Positions 22,089-32,933 of a stretch of 64,000 nucleotides of DNA are shown piece by piece. The stretch is from NCBI GenBank assembly GCA_951640165.1, contig OX621254.1, forward strand, positions 23,968,001 through 24,032,000, given 5' to 3'. The translations under genes were made by a program, and so were the position numbers. The number at the start of each line of letters is the position of its first letter. Position 1 is the first letter of the stretch. Under the pieces are notes generated by a model that saw only the letters and a list, made by a program, of their open reading frames with translations, searched no databases and had not been told where the DNA came from. This DNA comes from Pseudoips prasinana. Taxonomy: Eukaryota > Arthropoda > Insecta > Lepidoptera > Nolidae.

Positions 22089-22424
22089 CTAATGAGCAGT
22101 CGTTTTGACTGGCTAGTCTAGTGGTGACCGTGAGTGCTAAATCAGAGGTCGTGGATTCAGTCACCGCCCAGGGACTCTACCGGCTAAGTCGCCGAACATC
22201 GATTTCTTAAATGGCGTTCAAATAAATAAAGGTTAAAAATGACTTAATCAATCGTTAAATCGCCTTCAACGTTGACAATCGATTCCGGTCCATTTATGAC
22301 GTCACATGTGGTCATGGAAGCCGACTTAGCTGGTAGAGCCCCTGGGTGGTGATTGAATCCACGACCTCTGATTTAGCACTCACGGTCACCACTAGACTAG
22401 CCAGTCAAAACGACTGCTCATTAG
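22089..22424. repeat. 336-bp near-perfect palindrome: tRNA-like arms around an M2 MITE
   Basis: Arms 22,089-22,168 and 22,345-22,424 are inverse copies (78 of 80 by eye). Each carries a degenerate tRNA-like sequence with A-box-like TGGCTAGTCTAGTGG and a worn B box. The centre, 22,169-22,344, is an internally deleted M2 MITE. A further M2 end fragment lies at 22,440-22,460. Confidence 0.75.
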
Positions 22425-22700
22425 TCAAGACGTCAAGACTTTGCCGGTAGAGCCCCTGGATAAGGCTTTGAGCGACTAGCAAGCATATTGAAATTTCTGC
22501 CACATCCAGCCGAGGCCCTACCCGCAGCATACTTTGGCCATTAATACTGAACAAAGAACTGATATGCGACTATAAATAACTGATAATTGACTACCAAATT
22601 CAGGTGGAAATAACACCTAATAAAAACATGCACATAATTTACATGATGTTCGATACCATTATAGTTAGGGCTGCCATACGTCCCGTATATACGGGATGAC

Positions 22701-23030
22701 TGCCGCGGTAGTCTAGCGGTAGCGTGTTCAACCGCAGAGAACGATGTCCTGGGTTCAAATCCCAGGTCGGGCCAAAAGCGATTATGGGACATTTCTGTAA
22801 AAAGAAAATTTCTCAATATCAGCCCGAAGTCTGGGAGTTGGCGGTATTATATCCCCGTGCCTCGGAGTGCACGTAAAGCCGTCGGTGCTGTACCTGACCT
22901 CTTTCCGTCGTGGCGCTAGGCGTCCCATCGGATCATGAAAGTGATGGGATATAATATGTCTCACGCAGATGGCTAATCTCTGTTGAAACTGGCCGCCGTG
23001 GCCGAATTTCGGCTAGGAGGACATTATTAT
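22701..23030 (+). repeat. tRNA-derived SINE (family S3), plus-strand copy
   Basis: Head with A-box-like GTAGTCTAGCGGTAGCG and B box GGGTTCAAATCCCAGG, followed by the family body ending near 23,030. It inserts next to a sequence containing CCCGTATATACGGG. Confidence 0.65.
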
Positions 23031-23266
23031 AAACGGGACTGTCAGTGACACCGTATTTAAGTATCACGTCCCATATTATAACTTATCCCGTTTTTCTCCC
23101 TGTTGAAACCTGCTTTCTAATAATTATTCAAAGCACTGGCATGTTATAATGCATAATACATATAATATGTAATGTAATAAATAAATGTAAAAAATGTTAA
23201 ATAAAATCTTTTATTTAAATTATTATATTTTTACACACCCCTGTCACTGTCTGTGTTATCATGGTA

Positions 23267-23401
23267 CAGACGCCAGCACATCGCGCTACCCCAATCTGTC
23301 AAATTTCTTTTATAGATTTTCAACATTATCACAAAATCATAAGGTTCACTTTCAATTGGGGAAATTTGAAAGATTGGGGTAGATTCATATGCTGGCGTCT
23401 G
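23267..23401. mobile_element. palindromic MITE (family M1)
   Basis: 135 bp, TA on both sides (23,265-23,266 and 23,402-23,403), same length as 1,175-1,309. A partial S1 SINE tail follows at 23,560-23,632. Confidence 0.7.
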
Positions 23402-23779
23402 TACTATTAATAAAATGAACATCTTCTCCTGAATTTCCTAAGCTTTTATTTATCAGCTTCCAATACTGCTACCCAGTCTGGACGTCGAGTTCCAAGACTC
23501 CCGTTTATCATTGTTTCAATATAAAATAAATAGACATCAAAAAATAACTTGGCGTATGGTTTCCATAGTACAAGCTCTGCTTAGTTTGGGATCAGATGGC
23601 CGTGTGTAAATTAAGTCCCAGGATATTATTATTATTGTTTTTGCTGTCGTTGTTTTCCATTGATTTTTTTATTATAATAAATCGTTACTAGTCTTAATTT
23701 CATTTTTTTTTTTATTTACCACTAATAAGTCCCGTATCAGTTCTCAACAATAATGGCAACCCTAATTATAGTTAATGTA

Positions 23780-23912
23780 CAGACGCCAGCACATCAAGCA
23801 ACCCCAATCTGTCAAATTTCCCCAATTGAAAGTAAACCTTATGCTTTTGTGATAAAGTTGAAAATCTATAAAAGACTTGACAGATTGGGTTAGCTTCATG
23901 TGCTGGCGTCTG
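23780..23912. mobile_element. palindromic MITE (family M1)
   Basis: 133 bp between TA dinucleotides. Ends CAGACGCCAGCACATCAAGC and inverse. Confidence 0.7.
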
Positions 23913-24189
23913 TACACAGCGAGGTACTGGATAGCTTGGGCCCTCGCTCGCCTTTATATAACAAAAAAAAAGGTAAGTCAATGACTGTCATTGTACATGT
24001 GGGAAGCGGTCATAACCACGTGCAGTCACCGGTCCGGTAAGTAATCGGCAAGGTAGAGAATCTTCTTTTTTGGTAAGGCAACGGTAATGCCTGCGCCTAT
24101 GCCACCCGCAACAAGTGTCTACGGGTGTGGATGTCCGACTCGCACCGACTAAACCTAACCTGCCGTGGACTTCTCTTGGCGCCTAATAG

Positions 24190-24455
24190 GCGGGCCCGTT
24201 GGCTGGTTGGCAAATGCCTGCTTTTCACCCCGGAGGTCGTGAGTACGATTCCCACGCAGGACAAATATTTGTGTGCATGAACATGTCTGTTTGTCCTTAG
24301 TCCCAGACTCAGGACAAACAGACATGTAATTATCTATACAAGTACGTTTTTACAAAAGAAAAGTAGTACATCAGTTATCTGGTTTCGATAGTGCAAGCTA
24401 TGCTTAGTTTGGGATCAGATGATTATGTCCTAGAATATTATTATTTATTATAATG
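24190..24455 (+). repeat. S1 SINE carrying an internal inverted duplication
   Basis: Head B box region at about 24,236-24,262. The body contains a perfect 17-bp inverted repeat, ACATGTCTGTTTGTCCT (24,281-24,297) and its inverse (24,311-24,327), which other S1 copies lack. The following 24,456-24,985 has no gene but holds an imperfect hairpin at 24,686-24,758 (23 of 25 in the core). Confidence 0.6.
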
Positions 24456-24989
24456 TCCCAGGGCTCTGGATTGCCCTCCCTATTTGTCGACTCCTGCCAG
24501 TCCAGCACAGCAGCCACAAGAAGATCGCTGTCTTCACGGAACTGCTAGCAAGGAAGTTGAGGATACTTCTCTGACTGCCGCCGCAGCCCCAAGAAGTTAC
24601 GCGGTCAACCTGACTGTCAATGTGGTTTAATTTCTGAGCGTCTCAGTGCGTTCCCAGTTGTAATCTTTAAGCTACGACAGAGGCCTTTTGTTCAAACTGT
24701 CCAGTACAGCTTGAACAAATCAGATTTTATCAAGCAGTACTGGACAGCTTGAACAAAATCTCGAAACTCCTAATATCTACCCACTGTAATACTGTATTTC
24801 GAAGTTCAAAATAGCGATGAACTGTAGCCCTAAAGTACTGAAACGCGACTCACGTTAGTGCGAAAGTGCGCCACATCGATACACATAATTTCGAATGTTT
24901 TCCACCGCGATACACGTTAGCTGCCTTCCCTCGTCGATAACTTATGGACCGGTGAACATGTTAGTAATAATATCGTTAATTATATGAAT

Positions 24990-25123
24990 AGACGCCAGCA
25001 CATCCAGCTACCCCAATCTGACAAATTTCTTATATAAATTTTCAACTTTATCACAAAAGCATAAGGATCACATTCAATTGGGGAAATTTGACAGATTGGG
25101 GTAGCTTGATATGCTGGCGTCTG
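24990..25123. mobile_element. palindromic MITE (family M1), left end worn
   Basis: The right end is intact (GGCGTCTG then TA); the left end has lost the first base and its TA. Confidence 0.65.
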
Positions 25124-25209
25124 TATCTCTATTTTGTATAGTTAACTTAATATCTCAAGTAATAATAATTATTTTTTTCTATAATAACAAGGCAAAGGAT
25201 CGAGATCAT

Positions 25210-25620
25210 TTGGGTTGGCATGTGTCTAGTCGTTTGGTTTCTGGCCTAGAAACAATGAAAGGGCTACCCTGTACCATCCCGTGGGTATCGTAAAAGGCGA
25301 CTAAGGGATACACCAGGTAGTCGGGCAGTCGCCACCTATGTACTAGCTACCACCTACCTAACTGTTTCTGAGTCATGGATGTTTTCTATGTATATAAGTA
25401 TTTATCTATCTATATAAGTATGTATATCGTCGCCTGGTACCCATAGTACAAGCTTTGCTTAGTTTGGGGCTAGGATGATCTGTGTGACATTGTCCCTATA
25501 TATAATAAAAAAAAAAAAAAAAAAAAAACTGCGGTCGTCAACTCGCGGTGACTTATAGAAACCTTTGCCCCCCTAGTGTCCCCTATGTCCAATAGTAGAC
25601 GATATCAGGCTGATGATGTG
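25210..25620 (+). repeat. S2-type SINE interrupted by another SINE with a long A tail
   Basis: The outer repeat (25,210-25,362 and 25,529-25,620) matches 8,183-8,425, including CCATCCCGTGGGTATCGTAA and the later CAGGCTGATGATG. The inner insert (about 25,363-25,528) carries the AGTACAAGCTTTGCTTAGTT tail and ends in more than 20 A. A short duplicated AACTG flanks it. Confidence 0.55.
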
Positions 25621-25654
25621 TCTATGTGTAGGGCACCAAAGTATCACAGTTAAA

Positions 25655-25935
25655 TGGCTTTAAAACATGATGCACGGCTGTGTGGTTGCGGGTTCAAATA
25701 TCAGAAAATCATCACCCCATCTCATGCCGTGGGGGGCGTAGAAGTAGACCCGAGGGAATATCTACCAGAGGACGGAGCTTCGGGGTACTATGCCCATAAT
25801 ACTGCGCCAATCAAAGTCAAATGTACTTTATTCCGTAAAAATTTTACATTTATGTGGAATCGTCATATTTTTTTACCCTACCGTGCAGTGCATGACGTGG
25901 CAGCTACTGAGAAACACTGCCAGAAAACTCAGTAG
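25655..25935 (+). repeat. repeat shared with 58,560-58,720
   Basis: The block CATCACCCCATCTCATGCCG followed by GACCCGAGG recurs inverted at 58,660-58,720, with relatives at 4,380-4,450 and 34,995-35,060. An open frame of 93 codons crosses it, but as it lies in a repeat I do not call a gene. Confidence 0.4.
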
Positions 25936-26001
25936 GAATCCTTTTTTAAAATAAAATATACTTAATATTAATTACAATCATGTGTGTTGACTCAGAACAA
26001 C

Positions 26002-26481
26002 TCAATCCCAAGCACTTTTATCACTTAAGTAATCAGAAATTTTGTAATATGCTCTGCTACACAATTTGGCTTTAATAATTCTTTTAAACTTATTCGTAGA
26101 CAATTCTCTAATATCATTGGGAAGTTTGTTATAGAATCTTATACATTGCCCCATAAAAGAGTTACTTATTTTGTGGAGACGGGTAGTATGCAATATGAGA
26201 TTATTCTTATATCTAGTATTTACATTATGTGTATCGCTCCTTTTACAGAAGGAATCGATATTTTTATGCACATATAGTAAGTTTTCATATATATACTGAG
26301 ATCGTACAGTTAGAATGTTGACCTCTTTGAACTTTTCTCTTAGAGACACTCTCGGGCCAAGATTATAGATAGCTCTTACAGCTCCTTTTTGCAATATAAA
26401 TATGGTGTTAATGTCAGCAGAGCTACCCCAGAGAAGAATTCCATAGGACATTACACTATGAAAATAACTGAAATAAACCAT
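26002..26481 (-). pseudogene. 3' end of a non-LTR retrotransposon ORF2 (RT thumb region)
   Basis: 159 residues, open to the 5' break. It begins with the SYFHSVMSYGILLWG motif that follows the RT palm in CR1/Jockey-like elements and ends with FYNKLPNDI and a C-terminal tail ending DKSAWD. The palm, endonuclease and ORF1 are missing, as expected from 5' truncation during target-primed reverse transcription. A related fragment lies in the opposite orientation at 26,593-26,812. Confidence 0.7.
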
Positions 26482-26592
26482 TCTAGCTGTGTCTTTGTGT
26501 GTGTGCTTTTGTTCAGCAGTGGACTTCTTTCAGCAGTTATGATGATGATGAAGACACATGATGCAATCTACAAGATTATTCTTTATAAACAT

Positions 26593-27010
26593 TCAGGGAC
26601 TATAAATGTTACTTGATATTGGCGAAATGATTTATAATAAAATACCTGATGTCATAAAGTGTATGCCATTAAAGATGTTAAAAAAATGTCTTCACAAACT
26701 ATTGACTGATAAATGTTATTATACCTTAGATGAATATTTAAATGATAAATCACTTCAAATTAATTTACTAATTATTGTTTATTATAATTTCTTACATATT
26801 AATTTATTATGACATTTTTGTAGTAATTTTGTTTATTTAATGAATTTTGATGTATATTTTTTTTTATGTATTTGATTGTATTTGTATGTCATCCATGACA
26901 AAACATAGTGTAACAAATCATTATTTAAGACCTTGACATGTATGATTAATGTATATGTTCTACACCTATGTTTTACAAATAAAATATTTTGATTCTAATT
27001 CTAATTCTAA
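26593..27010 (+). pseudogene. shorter 3' fragment of the same non-LTR family
   Basis: The frame ending at 26,812 reads IYNKIPDVIKCMPLK and EYLNDKS, matching the C-terminus of 26,002-26,481 but on the other strand. A 3' UTR follows, then a short ATTCT-type tandem tail and A run (26,985-27,010). It is too short to have any function. Confidence 0.6.
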
Positions 27011-27366
27011 AAAAAAATTTATTGCTTATGAGTTAAGAAGCAATATCTTAAGTAATATGTATCCTTATGTTGTACAATAAAGAGTATTCTATTCTATTCT
27101 AAGAAGCCATCAACTAATCTTACTGACAACTAAAGAGAACAAAATTTATGTAGAAACATTCTGCAAGGATTCTCCGGTAAGTGTTCTTGGCAAGCACATG
27201 TGGAGTATTATTTTTTGTATTTCTTGGCGTCTAAAGTATAATTTTGTGTTTCTTTTAGAGGCCGTTGTGTTTGTGTGTGTTCTGTTTGTTGTGTAATTTG
27301 TTTTTGTGTGTTATTGCTTCTTGTTGGTGAGTTATTTGTTCCTATTAAAGCTTATGCCGGGCGATC

Positions 27367-28893
27367 ATGGAGATTGATGAAACTCTCCATGGCCGACCGC
27401 CGGATCCCAATAAATCGCGTGAGTTAGATAGTGATATCCCTTATTCATCGGGGTTGACGGCCCCTTTAGCTAATTTTGAGGCTGTGGAACGTATGGTTCG
27501 ACAATGCGACGACTCTGTTGGTCCTCCCCCTGCCAAAAAACCTCATTCGTCTCATTCATATCCCATTGAACAACAGTTATCCCAGTCTACTGTTATTCTT
27601 CCCTCCCAGTCCAATGTTACGCCGATTGGCACCCCCAATGATCAAAATCCATCTATTTCCACTAATAATGTACGTTCTAGATACTCCCATAAAGATGTGC
27701 GTCCCTTCTTAGTCCATGTATCTGTCAAATCCGATAATCCTGCATCTGGCACATCAATTCATCCAATCAAATTTGGTCAGTTGATGCTGAAACTTAATAT
27801 TAAAAATATTCTTGCCGATGGCATCAAAAAGGTAGGCAGAAACCGAATTTCAGTTGAGTTTAAGACACCTGAAGATGCCAATACTTTCCTTGATAACTCT
27901 GAAATTGCTGACAAGGGCTATATAACTTCCATACCATCTTATAATATTACACGGATGGGTGTTGTAAGAGATGTCCCAATGGATTGGTCGGAAATTGATG
28001 TGCTAGAAAATTTAAAACCTGAATTAGGATGCGGTCGCATTTTAAAAGTTAGGAGAATGAACCGTAAAGTGGTGGTTGAGGGTATTTCTGAATGGAGGCC
28101 AACTTCCATGGTTGTTCTTACCTTCGATGGTCAGATTCTTCCCAAGCGTGTTTTCTGTTGTTATAATTCCCTTCCTGTTCAATTATATATATTTCCTACA
28201 ATCCAATGCTTTTCATGTTGTAAGTATGGTCATACCAAAAATCAATGTCGGTCCAAGCCTAAGTGTTTTCGCTGTGGCGGTGAGCACTTTGGGGCTGATT
28301 GTTCGATTGAAGAACCCATATGCTTTTATTGCTCAGGTCCCCATTGCGCTAATAGTAAGAACTGTCCTGAACATGAGAGACAAAAAAAAATCAAAGTGAT
28401 CATGGCACAAAACAACATCTCATATGATGTAGCATCACAAAGTGTTCCTGCCTCTTACAAATCATATGCTGATGTCACTGCCTCAGTTCCCAGCCCAGTT
28501 GCCTCCAATGTTTATGTTCCTCCTTCCCGTAATATTCGATCCAATTCCCAAGTTTTTTCTTCCAGTTCTTATCGTAAACCTGTTTTTAGACCACAGAAAT
28601 CTCATTCTCTTTTATCACCTCCAGGTTATAACCAAAAAGTTCATCAAAATACTTTGAACAATTATTCCTTTACACCTTCAGCTGCTAATGGCTGTGCTCT
28701 TAACAAATCTCCTGTAGATGTTGATTCTGTCAAGGAATTAGAATCTGTAGTGTCCCTTTTAAACTCCTTTTTAGCTAAACATACACTACCTGACCACGTT
28801 GCCAAACACTTAATATACTCAATTCAATTGAATAACAATGGCTCTACAGTTGCTTCAATGGAACGCCAGGAGTGTTCATCCCAAAAAACATGA
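27367..28893 (+). CDS. non-LTR retrotransposon ORF1 (gag-like RNA-binding protein)
   Basis: 508 residues. It should bind the element's RNA and form the ribonucleoprotein with ORF2. An acidic, proline-rich N-terminus is followed by a domain at about 110-270 that resembles the RRM-like gag fold. Three zinc knuckles follow: C281-C284-H289-C294, C300-C303-H307-C312 and C319-C322-H326-C333. The C-terminal third is serine- and proline-rich. The ATG at 27,367 is the first in a long open frame. ORF2 starts inside its last 56 bases in the next frame, so ORF2 is probably translated by reinitiation (inference). Confidence 0.88.
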   Translation: MEIDETLHGRPPDPNKSRELDSDIPYSSGLTAPLANFEAVERMVRQCDDSVGPPPAKKPHSSHSYPIEQQLSQSTVILPSQSNVTPIGTPNDQNPSISTNNVRSRYSHKDVRPFLVHVSVKSDNPASGTSIHPIKFGQLMLKLNIKNILADGIKKVGRNRISVEFKTPEDANTFLDNSEIADKGYITSIPSYNITRMGVVRDVPMDWSEIDVLENLKPELGCGRILKVRRMNRKVVVEGISEWRPTSMVVLTFDGQILPKRVFCCYNSLPVQLYIFPTIQCFSCCKYGHTKNQCRSKPKCFRCGGEHFGADCSIEEPICFYCSGPHCANSKNCPEHERQKKIKVIMAQNNISYDVASQSVPASYKSYADVTASVPSPVASNVYVPPSRNIRSNSQVFSSSSYRKPVFRPQKSHSLLSPPGYNQKVHQNTLNNYSFTPSAANGCALNKSPVDVDSVKELESVVSLLNSFLAKHTLPDHVAKHLIYSIQLNNNGSTVASMERQECSSQKT

Positions 28894-31800
28894 AATTTCT
28901 CACTTACTAAATACTTTCCATCCTGCAATTTTTGCAATATCAGAGACATGGTTAGATCCATGTCGACAGTTTAATTTCTCTGGGTATAGCACATACCGTG
29001 ATGACCGATCTGACGGTTATGGCGGTTCTGCTATGCTTATTAATTCTCTTCTTCCCTTCTCCCCTCTTTCTCTCCCTTCTCATGGGGATGAAATTAATGT
29101 TGTTGGCATTCAGTTCAGTGGCATTAATTTTATCTCTGTTTATGTCCCTTCCCCTAACCCTCTTTGTCTACAATTTATTAAAAATATTTGTATAAATTTT
29201 TCTCCTATAGTCCTTTTAGGGGACTTCAATTGTCATCATACCCTGTGGGGATCTCCCTCTTGCGATAGTGGAGGCCTAGACCTTGTTGATATTGTGGATG
29301 AGATAGGACTATGTGTCCTAAATGACGGATCTGCAACACGTCTTCCAAGAGCTGGCCAAGGACCGAGCTGTGTAGATCTCACATTGTGTTCAGCCAGTTT
29401 GACTGCCCAGTTTGATTGGAAACGGCTGAATTTAACATATGGCAGTGACCACTACCCGATATGTTCTACCTTGGTAAACAGATTTCTTCCTCATAAGGAT
29501 AAGACGCCCCTGCTCAAATATAGGACTTCAGTAGCCAAGTGGGATGTGTACCGTCAATTTATTGAACACAAAATTATCTCCTTGCCTACAATTTCTACTG
29601 ATAACCTTGATATTTGTTTATTACAATTTTCTGATGCTGTTTCTTCGGCTGCTGAAACCTCCATCCCTCTTAAAAATTCGGCTTCAGGGAAAGCCTCATC
29701 TCCCCCTTGGTGGGACCGTGAGTGCTCAGCCATCATAAAATCCCGAAATGAAGCTGAATTAAGGTATATTGGTGATATGTCCCTGACTAACCTCATTGAA
29801 TATAATCGAATTGTTGCGAAGTCCAAACGTCTCTTCAAGAAAAAAAAATATGAGGGTTGGAAGAAATTTTGTTTCTCCCTTTCTCCATCTTCCCCATCTT
29901 CCCTTGTGTGGAAAAATTTTAAAAAGTATCGACGTGGCTGCTTCCCGTGTAATTCATCATTAATTACTCGGGAGACTGCAGAGTCCTTCCTTAATAAATT
30001 GGCCCCATCCTTTGTTCCTCTCTATGGAGAATGTCCTTCCTTGGATGTAAGTGCTCCCTCTAATGATCCTTTGGATAATCCTTTTTCCCTACCGGAGCTG
30101 CAGGCAGTTCTGCATAGTGTACAGGATTCCGCTCCTGGGTTGGATGGTTTTCCCTACTCCTTTTATAAAATGATGGGTCCTCTAGGCCAGAAATATCTTT
30201 TAGACATAGTTAACTTAGTTTTCTCTCAGGGTTGTATACCTAACAACTGGAAGTCACAATTAATCATCCCAATTTTAAAACCTGGTAAATCACAAAATAA
30301 CCCTGATCACTATCGTCCTATAGCACTTTCTCCTGCTATATGTAAAATATTTGAGCACCTAATTAAAAATAGGTTGGAATGGTTAGTGGAAAATCGAGGT
30401 ATCTTAGCTCAATCTCAGTTTGGATTCCGTAAAGGATTTAGCACAATGGACAGCATAGCTAGCTTTATGACCGATGCGCGCATTGCTTTTAGTAAGAATA
30501 AATCTGTTCTTGCAGTTTTCTTGGACATTTCAGCAGCATACGACAGTGTTCTTCTTTCAATACTCAGACGTAAGTTACGCCAGCTGAGTATCCCAGTAAA
30601 GATGATCAATTGTATCTGCAATCTGCTATCAGGTCGCCTGATCAACCTACACATTCCTGGGGAAAGGTATGGTCCCAGAACAGTGTGGCGTGGATTACCT
30701 CAGGGCTCCGTCTTGAGTCCTTTATTATACAATATTTATACATGTGACTTACATAGATCTCTCAACATCATATGCCAAATTTTGCAATATGCTGATGATC
30801 TTTGTTTGTATGTTACTGATTCGTCCATTGAAGATGCTAAGAAATCCATGCAGGTTTCTCTAGATTCTTTAAACAACTGGCTTTTCTCCCATGGTCTCCA
30901 TTTATCTCCCCAAAAATGCTCAGCAGTTATATTTACCCGTAAAAGAGTGGTCCCACATGTTCACCTAGAAATTGAAGGATCTCCTATCAAGGTTGAGGAT
31001 AGAGTAAAGTTTCTGGGTGTTATCTTAGACTCTAAATTGTCTGGCGTTTCCCATCTTAATTACATTACCAACAAATGCGAAAAGAATATAAATATGTTAC
31101 GTGCTCTTGCAGGTGTTTGGTGGGGTGCCCACCCTTGCACTCTTAAACTTATCTACAATGCCACAATAAGAAGCTTACTGGATTATGGCACTTTCTTACT
31201 TGAGCCCTGCAGCAAAATTGCGTTGGCTAAATTAGAATCCATCCAGTCTAAGTCGCTCCGTATTGTTCTAGGTTGCATGAGGTCCACGCCCATCAATGCT
31301 TTGCAGGTGGAGAGTAGTGACCCTCCCCTTCTTTTTCGCAGACAATATCTTGCAGATAAATATGTTTTTAAGGCATTTTTTCTCAAAAACCACAATATAT
31401 TGTCAAAACTGACAGAATTAGTTAGATTATATTATCAGAGTGAGTACTGGAAGCACAAAACTAGCCCTCTAATTTTAAATTCATTTAAAAAGATTGGTAT
31501 GGTAGAGGTGAATACTCCTATTAACCAGTGCAGTAAATTCCCTTTGTATGAATTTCCATATGAAATTATAAATTTTAATCCTAATTTTATTCCGCACATT
31601 GGTATTGATAAACAAACTATTCATGCCAATGATGTGTTTTCTGCTATTGTTGATGATAAATGGAGAGACCACCATAAATTTTTTACAGATGCTGCAAAGT
31701 TGTCTGATGATGGTAAAACAGGTGTTAGCGTATATTACTTAAATTCTCAAATTTTCTTACAGTTCCAGTGTCCCCCACAGACTTCTGTTTTTACCGGGGA

Positions 31801-32554
31801 GTGCATAGGTATCCTTGAGGCTTGTGTATTTATCCTATCTCATAACACTATTTCCAAAGCTGTTATTTTCTCAGACTGCAAAAGTGCCTTGGAAGCTATT
31901 GTCAAAAATCCTTTTAAGGATTCTCTTCGCTCTCCTATTATTCTGGAAATAAAAAAAAATCTTCATTCTTGCGCTATAAAGGAGGTAGAGGTCTCATTAG
32001 TATGGATCCCTGGGCATTCAGGTATAAGAGGTAATGAGTGTGCAGATGCATATGCTAAGGCTGCTATTACTAGCAATTTGGCTGATCTTAAATATTTTTC
32101 TGTGCAGGTATATGACCTACTTCACCTTCCCAAAACTGATATGCATAAATCCTGGCAATGCTCTTGGTCTGAATCAAGTAAGACCAAAGGCCGTTTGTAT
32201 GCCTCTATTCAGCCAGAAATACCCTCCAAGCCATGGTTCTACAAATACAAAAGAGTACCTAAATTTGTAATTTCAGTTATATGCAGAATCCGCCTGGGCC
32301 ATTGTTGTACCCCTGTCTTCCTTCATAAAATTAGGATTCGTGACAGTTCCCTGTGTGAATGTGGATTAGATGATGGGTCTCTAGATCATATTTTTCTTAA
32401 ATGTCACTTAAATAAACCTTTCCCATTTGGGACTATTTCTTCTCTTAACATTCTCCATCCGCTTAATGTCCGTCACCTTCTTTCATTCTTTCCTAATCCC
32501 TTAATGATAAATGCCTTTATTAAATTTATATCCACTAACATCATAAAATTATGA
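28838..32554 (+). CDS. non-LTR retrotransposon ORF2: endonuclease, reverse transcriptase, RNase H
   Basis: 1,238 residues, uninterrupted. It nicks the target, primes cDNA synthesis there and degrades the RNA. The APE-type endonuclease (1-220) keeps E36 (SETW), D129 and N131 (GDFN) and S203-D204-H205. The RT (about 470-760) has HYRPIAL, D563 (FLDISAAYD), GLPQGSVLSP and YADD (651-654). RNase H (about 940-1080) has D951 (FTDAAK), E988, D1013 (FSDCKSAL) and D1070 in NECAD. A C-terminal Cys/His cluster (CECG...H...C) follows. All catalytic residues are present, so the copy may be competent. Confidence 0.93.
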   Translation: MALQLLQWNARSVHPKKHEISHLLNTFHPAIFAISETWLDPCRQFNFSGYSTYRDDRSDGYGGSAMLINSLLPFSPLSLPSHGDEINVVGIQFSGINFISVYVPSPNPLCLQFIKNICINFSPIVLLGDFNCHHTLWGSPSCDSGGLDLVDIVDEIGLCVLNDGSATRLPRAGQGPSCVDLTLCSASLTAQFDWKRLNLTYGSDHYPICSTLVNRFLPHKDKTPLLKYRTSVAKWDVYRQFIEHKIISLPTISTDNLDICLLQFSDAVSSAAETSIPLKNSASGKASSPPWWDRECSAIIKSRNEAELRYIGDMSLTNLIEYNRIVAKSKRLFKKKKYEGWKKFCFSLSPSSPSSLVWKNFKKYRRGCFPCNSSLITRETAESFLNKLAPSFVPLYGECPSLDVSAPSNDPLDNPFSLPELQAVLHSVQDSAPGLDGFPYSFYKMMGPLGQKYLLDIVNLVFSQGCIPNNWKSQLIIPILKPGKSQNNPDHYRPIALSPAICKIFEHLIKNRLEWLVENRGILAQSQFGFRKGFSTMDSIASFMTDARIAFSKNKSVLAVFLDISAAYDSVLLSILRRKLRQLSIPVKMINCICNLLSGRLINLHIPGERYGPRTVWRGLPQGSVLSPLLYNIYTCDLHRSLNIICQILQYADDLCLYVTDSSIEDAKKSMQVSLDSLNNWLFSHGLHLSPQKCSAVIFTRKRVVPHVHLEIEGSPIKVEDRVKFLGVILDSKLSGVSHLNYITNKCEKNINMLRALAGVWWGAHPCTLKLIYNATIRSLLDYGTFLLEPCSKIALAKLESIQSKSLRIVLGCMRSTPINALQVESSDPPLLFRRQYLADKYVFKAFFLKNHNILSKLTELVRLYYQSEYWKHKTSPLILNSFKKIGMVEVNTPINQCSKFPLYEFPYEIINFNPNFIPHIGIDKQTIHANDVFSAIVDDKWRDHHKFFTDAAKLSDDGKTGVSVYYLNSQIFLQFQCPPQTSVFTGECIGILEACVFILSHNTISKAVIFSDCKSALEAIVKNPFKDSLRSPIILEIKKNLHSCAIKEVEVSLVWIPGHSGIRGNECADAYAKAAITSNLADLKYFSVQVYDLLHLPKTDMHKSWQCSWSESSKTKGRLYASIQPEIPSKPWFYKYKRVPKFVISVICRIRLGHCCTPVFLHKIRIRDSSLCECGLDDGSLDHIFLKCHLNKPFPFGTISSLNILHPLNVRHLLSFFPNPLMINAFIKFISTNIIKL

Positions 32555-32933
32555 TATTTATGATTATTGTCTTTGTTTATATGTAATTTAAGTATTTCTA
32601 TTCACTAACTCATATTTGTGTTTGTCTTTTGTTTCAGGCTCTAAATAGTTCCACAAAAATACAGTTTATTATTCAGTAGCCCTTGTAATTACCCATGAGC
32701 AGTCAACAAACACGTGACACTGGCAGAAATTGCTGAAAATATCGGCAGATTGCCATAAGACAAAAAAAAAAAAAAAAAAAAAAAACATTCTGCAAGCATA
32801 TCCTATTAAAATTAAATATATCAGAATTGGTACACAAAGAATAGAAAAATCACATTAAAAAATACATACAAATAAAAAAAAAAGAACTTAATCAAATTAA
32901 TAACCTTCTTTTGAAGTTGGTTATCTATACATA

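Larger units (their letters stand above)
27168..32782 (+). mobile_element. full-length I-like non-LTR retrotransposon with target-site duplication
   Basis: About 5.6 kb: a 199-bp 5' UTR, ORF1, ORF2 overlapping it by 56 bases, a 3' UTR and an A tail. The duplicated target AAACATTCTGCAAG is at 27,154-27,167 and 32,783-32,796, which fixes both ends. Both ORFs are intact. An RNase H domain after the RT points to the I superclade rather than Jockey (family knowledge; exact clade not resolved). A truncated relative is at 56,283-58,244. Confidence 0.88.

Noticed and set aside
22701..22775. Possible functional tRNA gene
   Set aside because: A and B boxes are present but the acceptor and anticodon arms do not fold, and the same head recurs on SINE bodies.
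25654..25935. 93-codon open frame
   Set aside because: It lies in a repeat also found at 58,560-58,720, and the peptide shows no domain.
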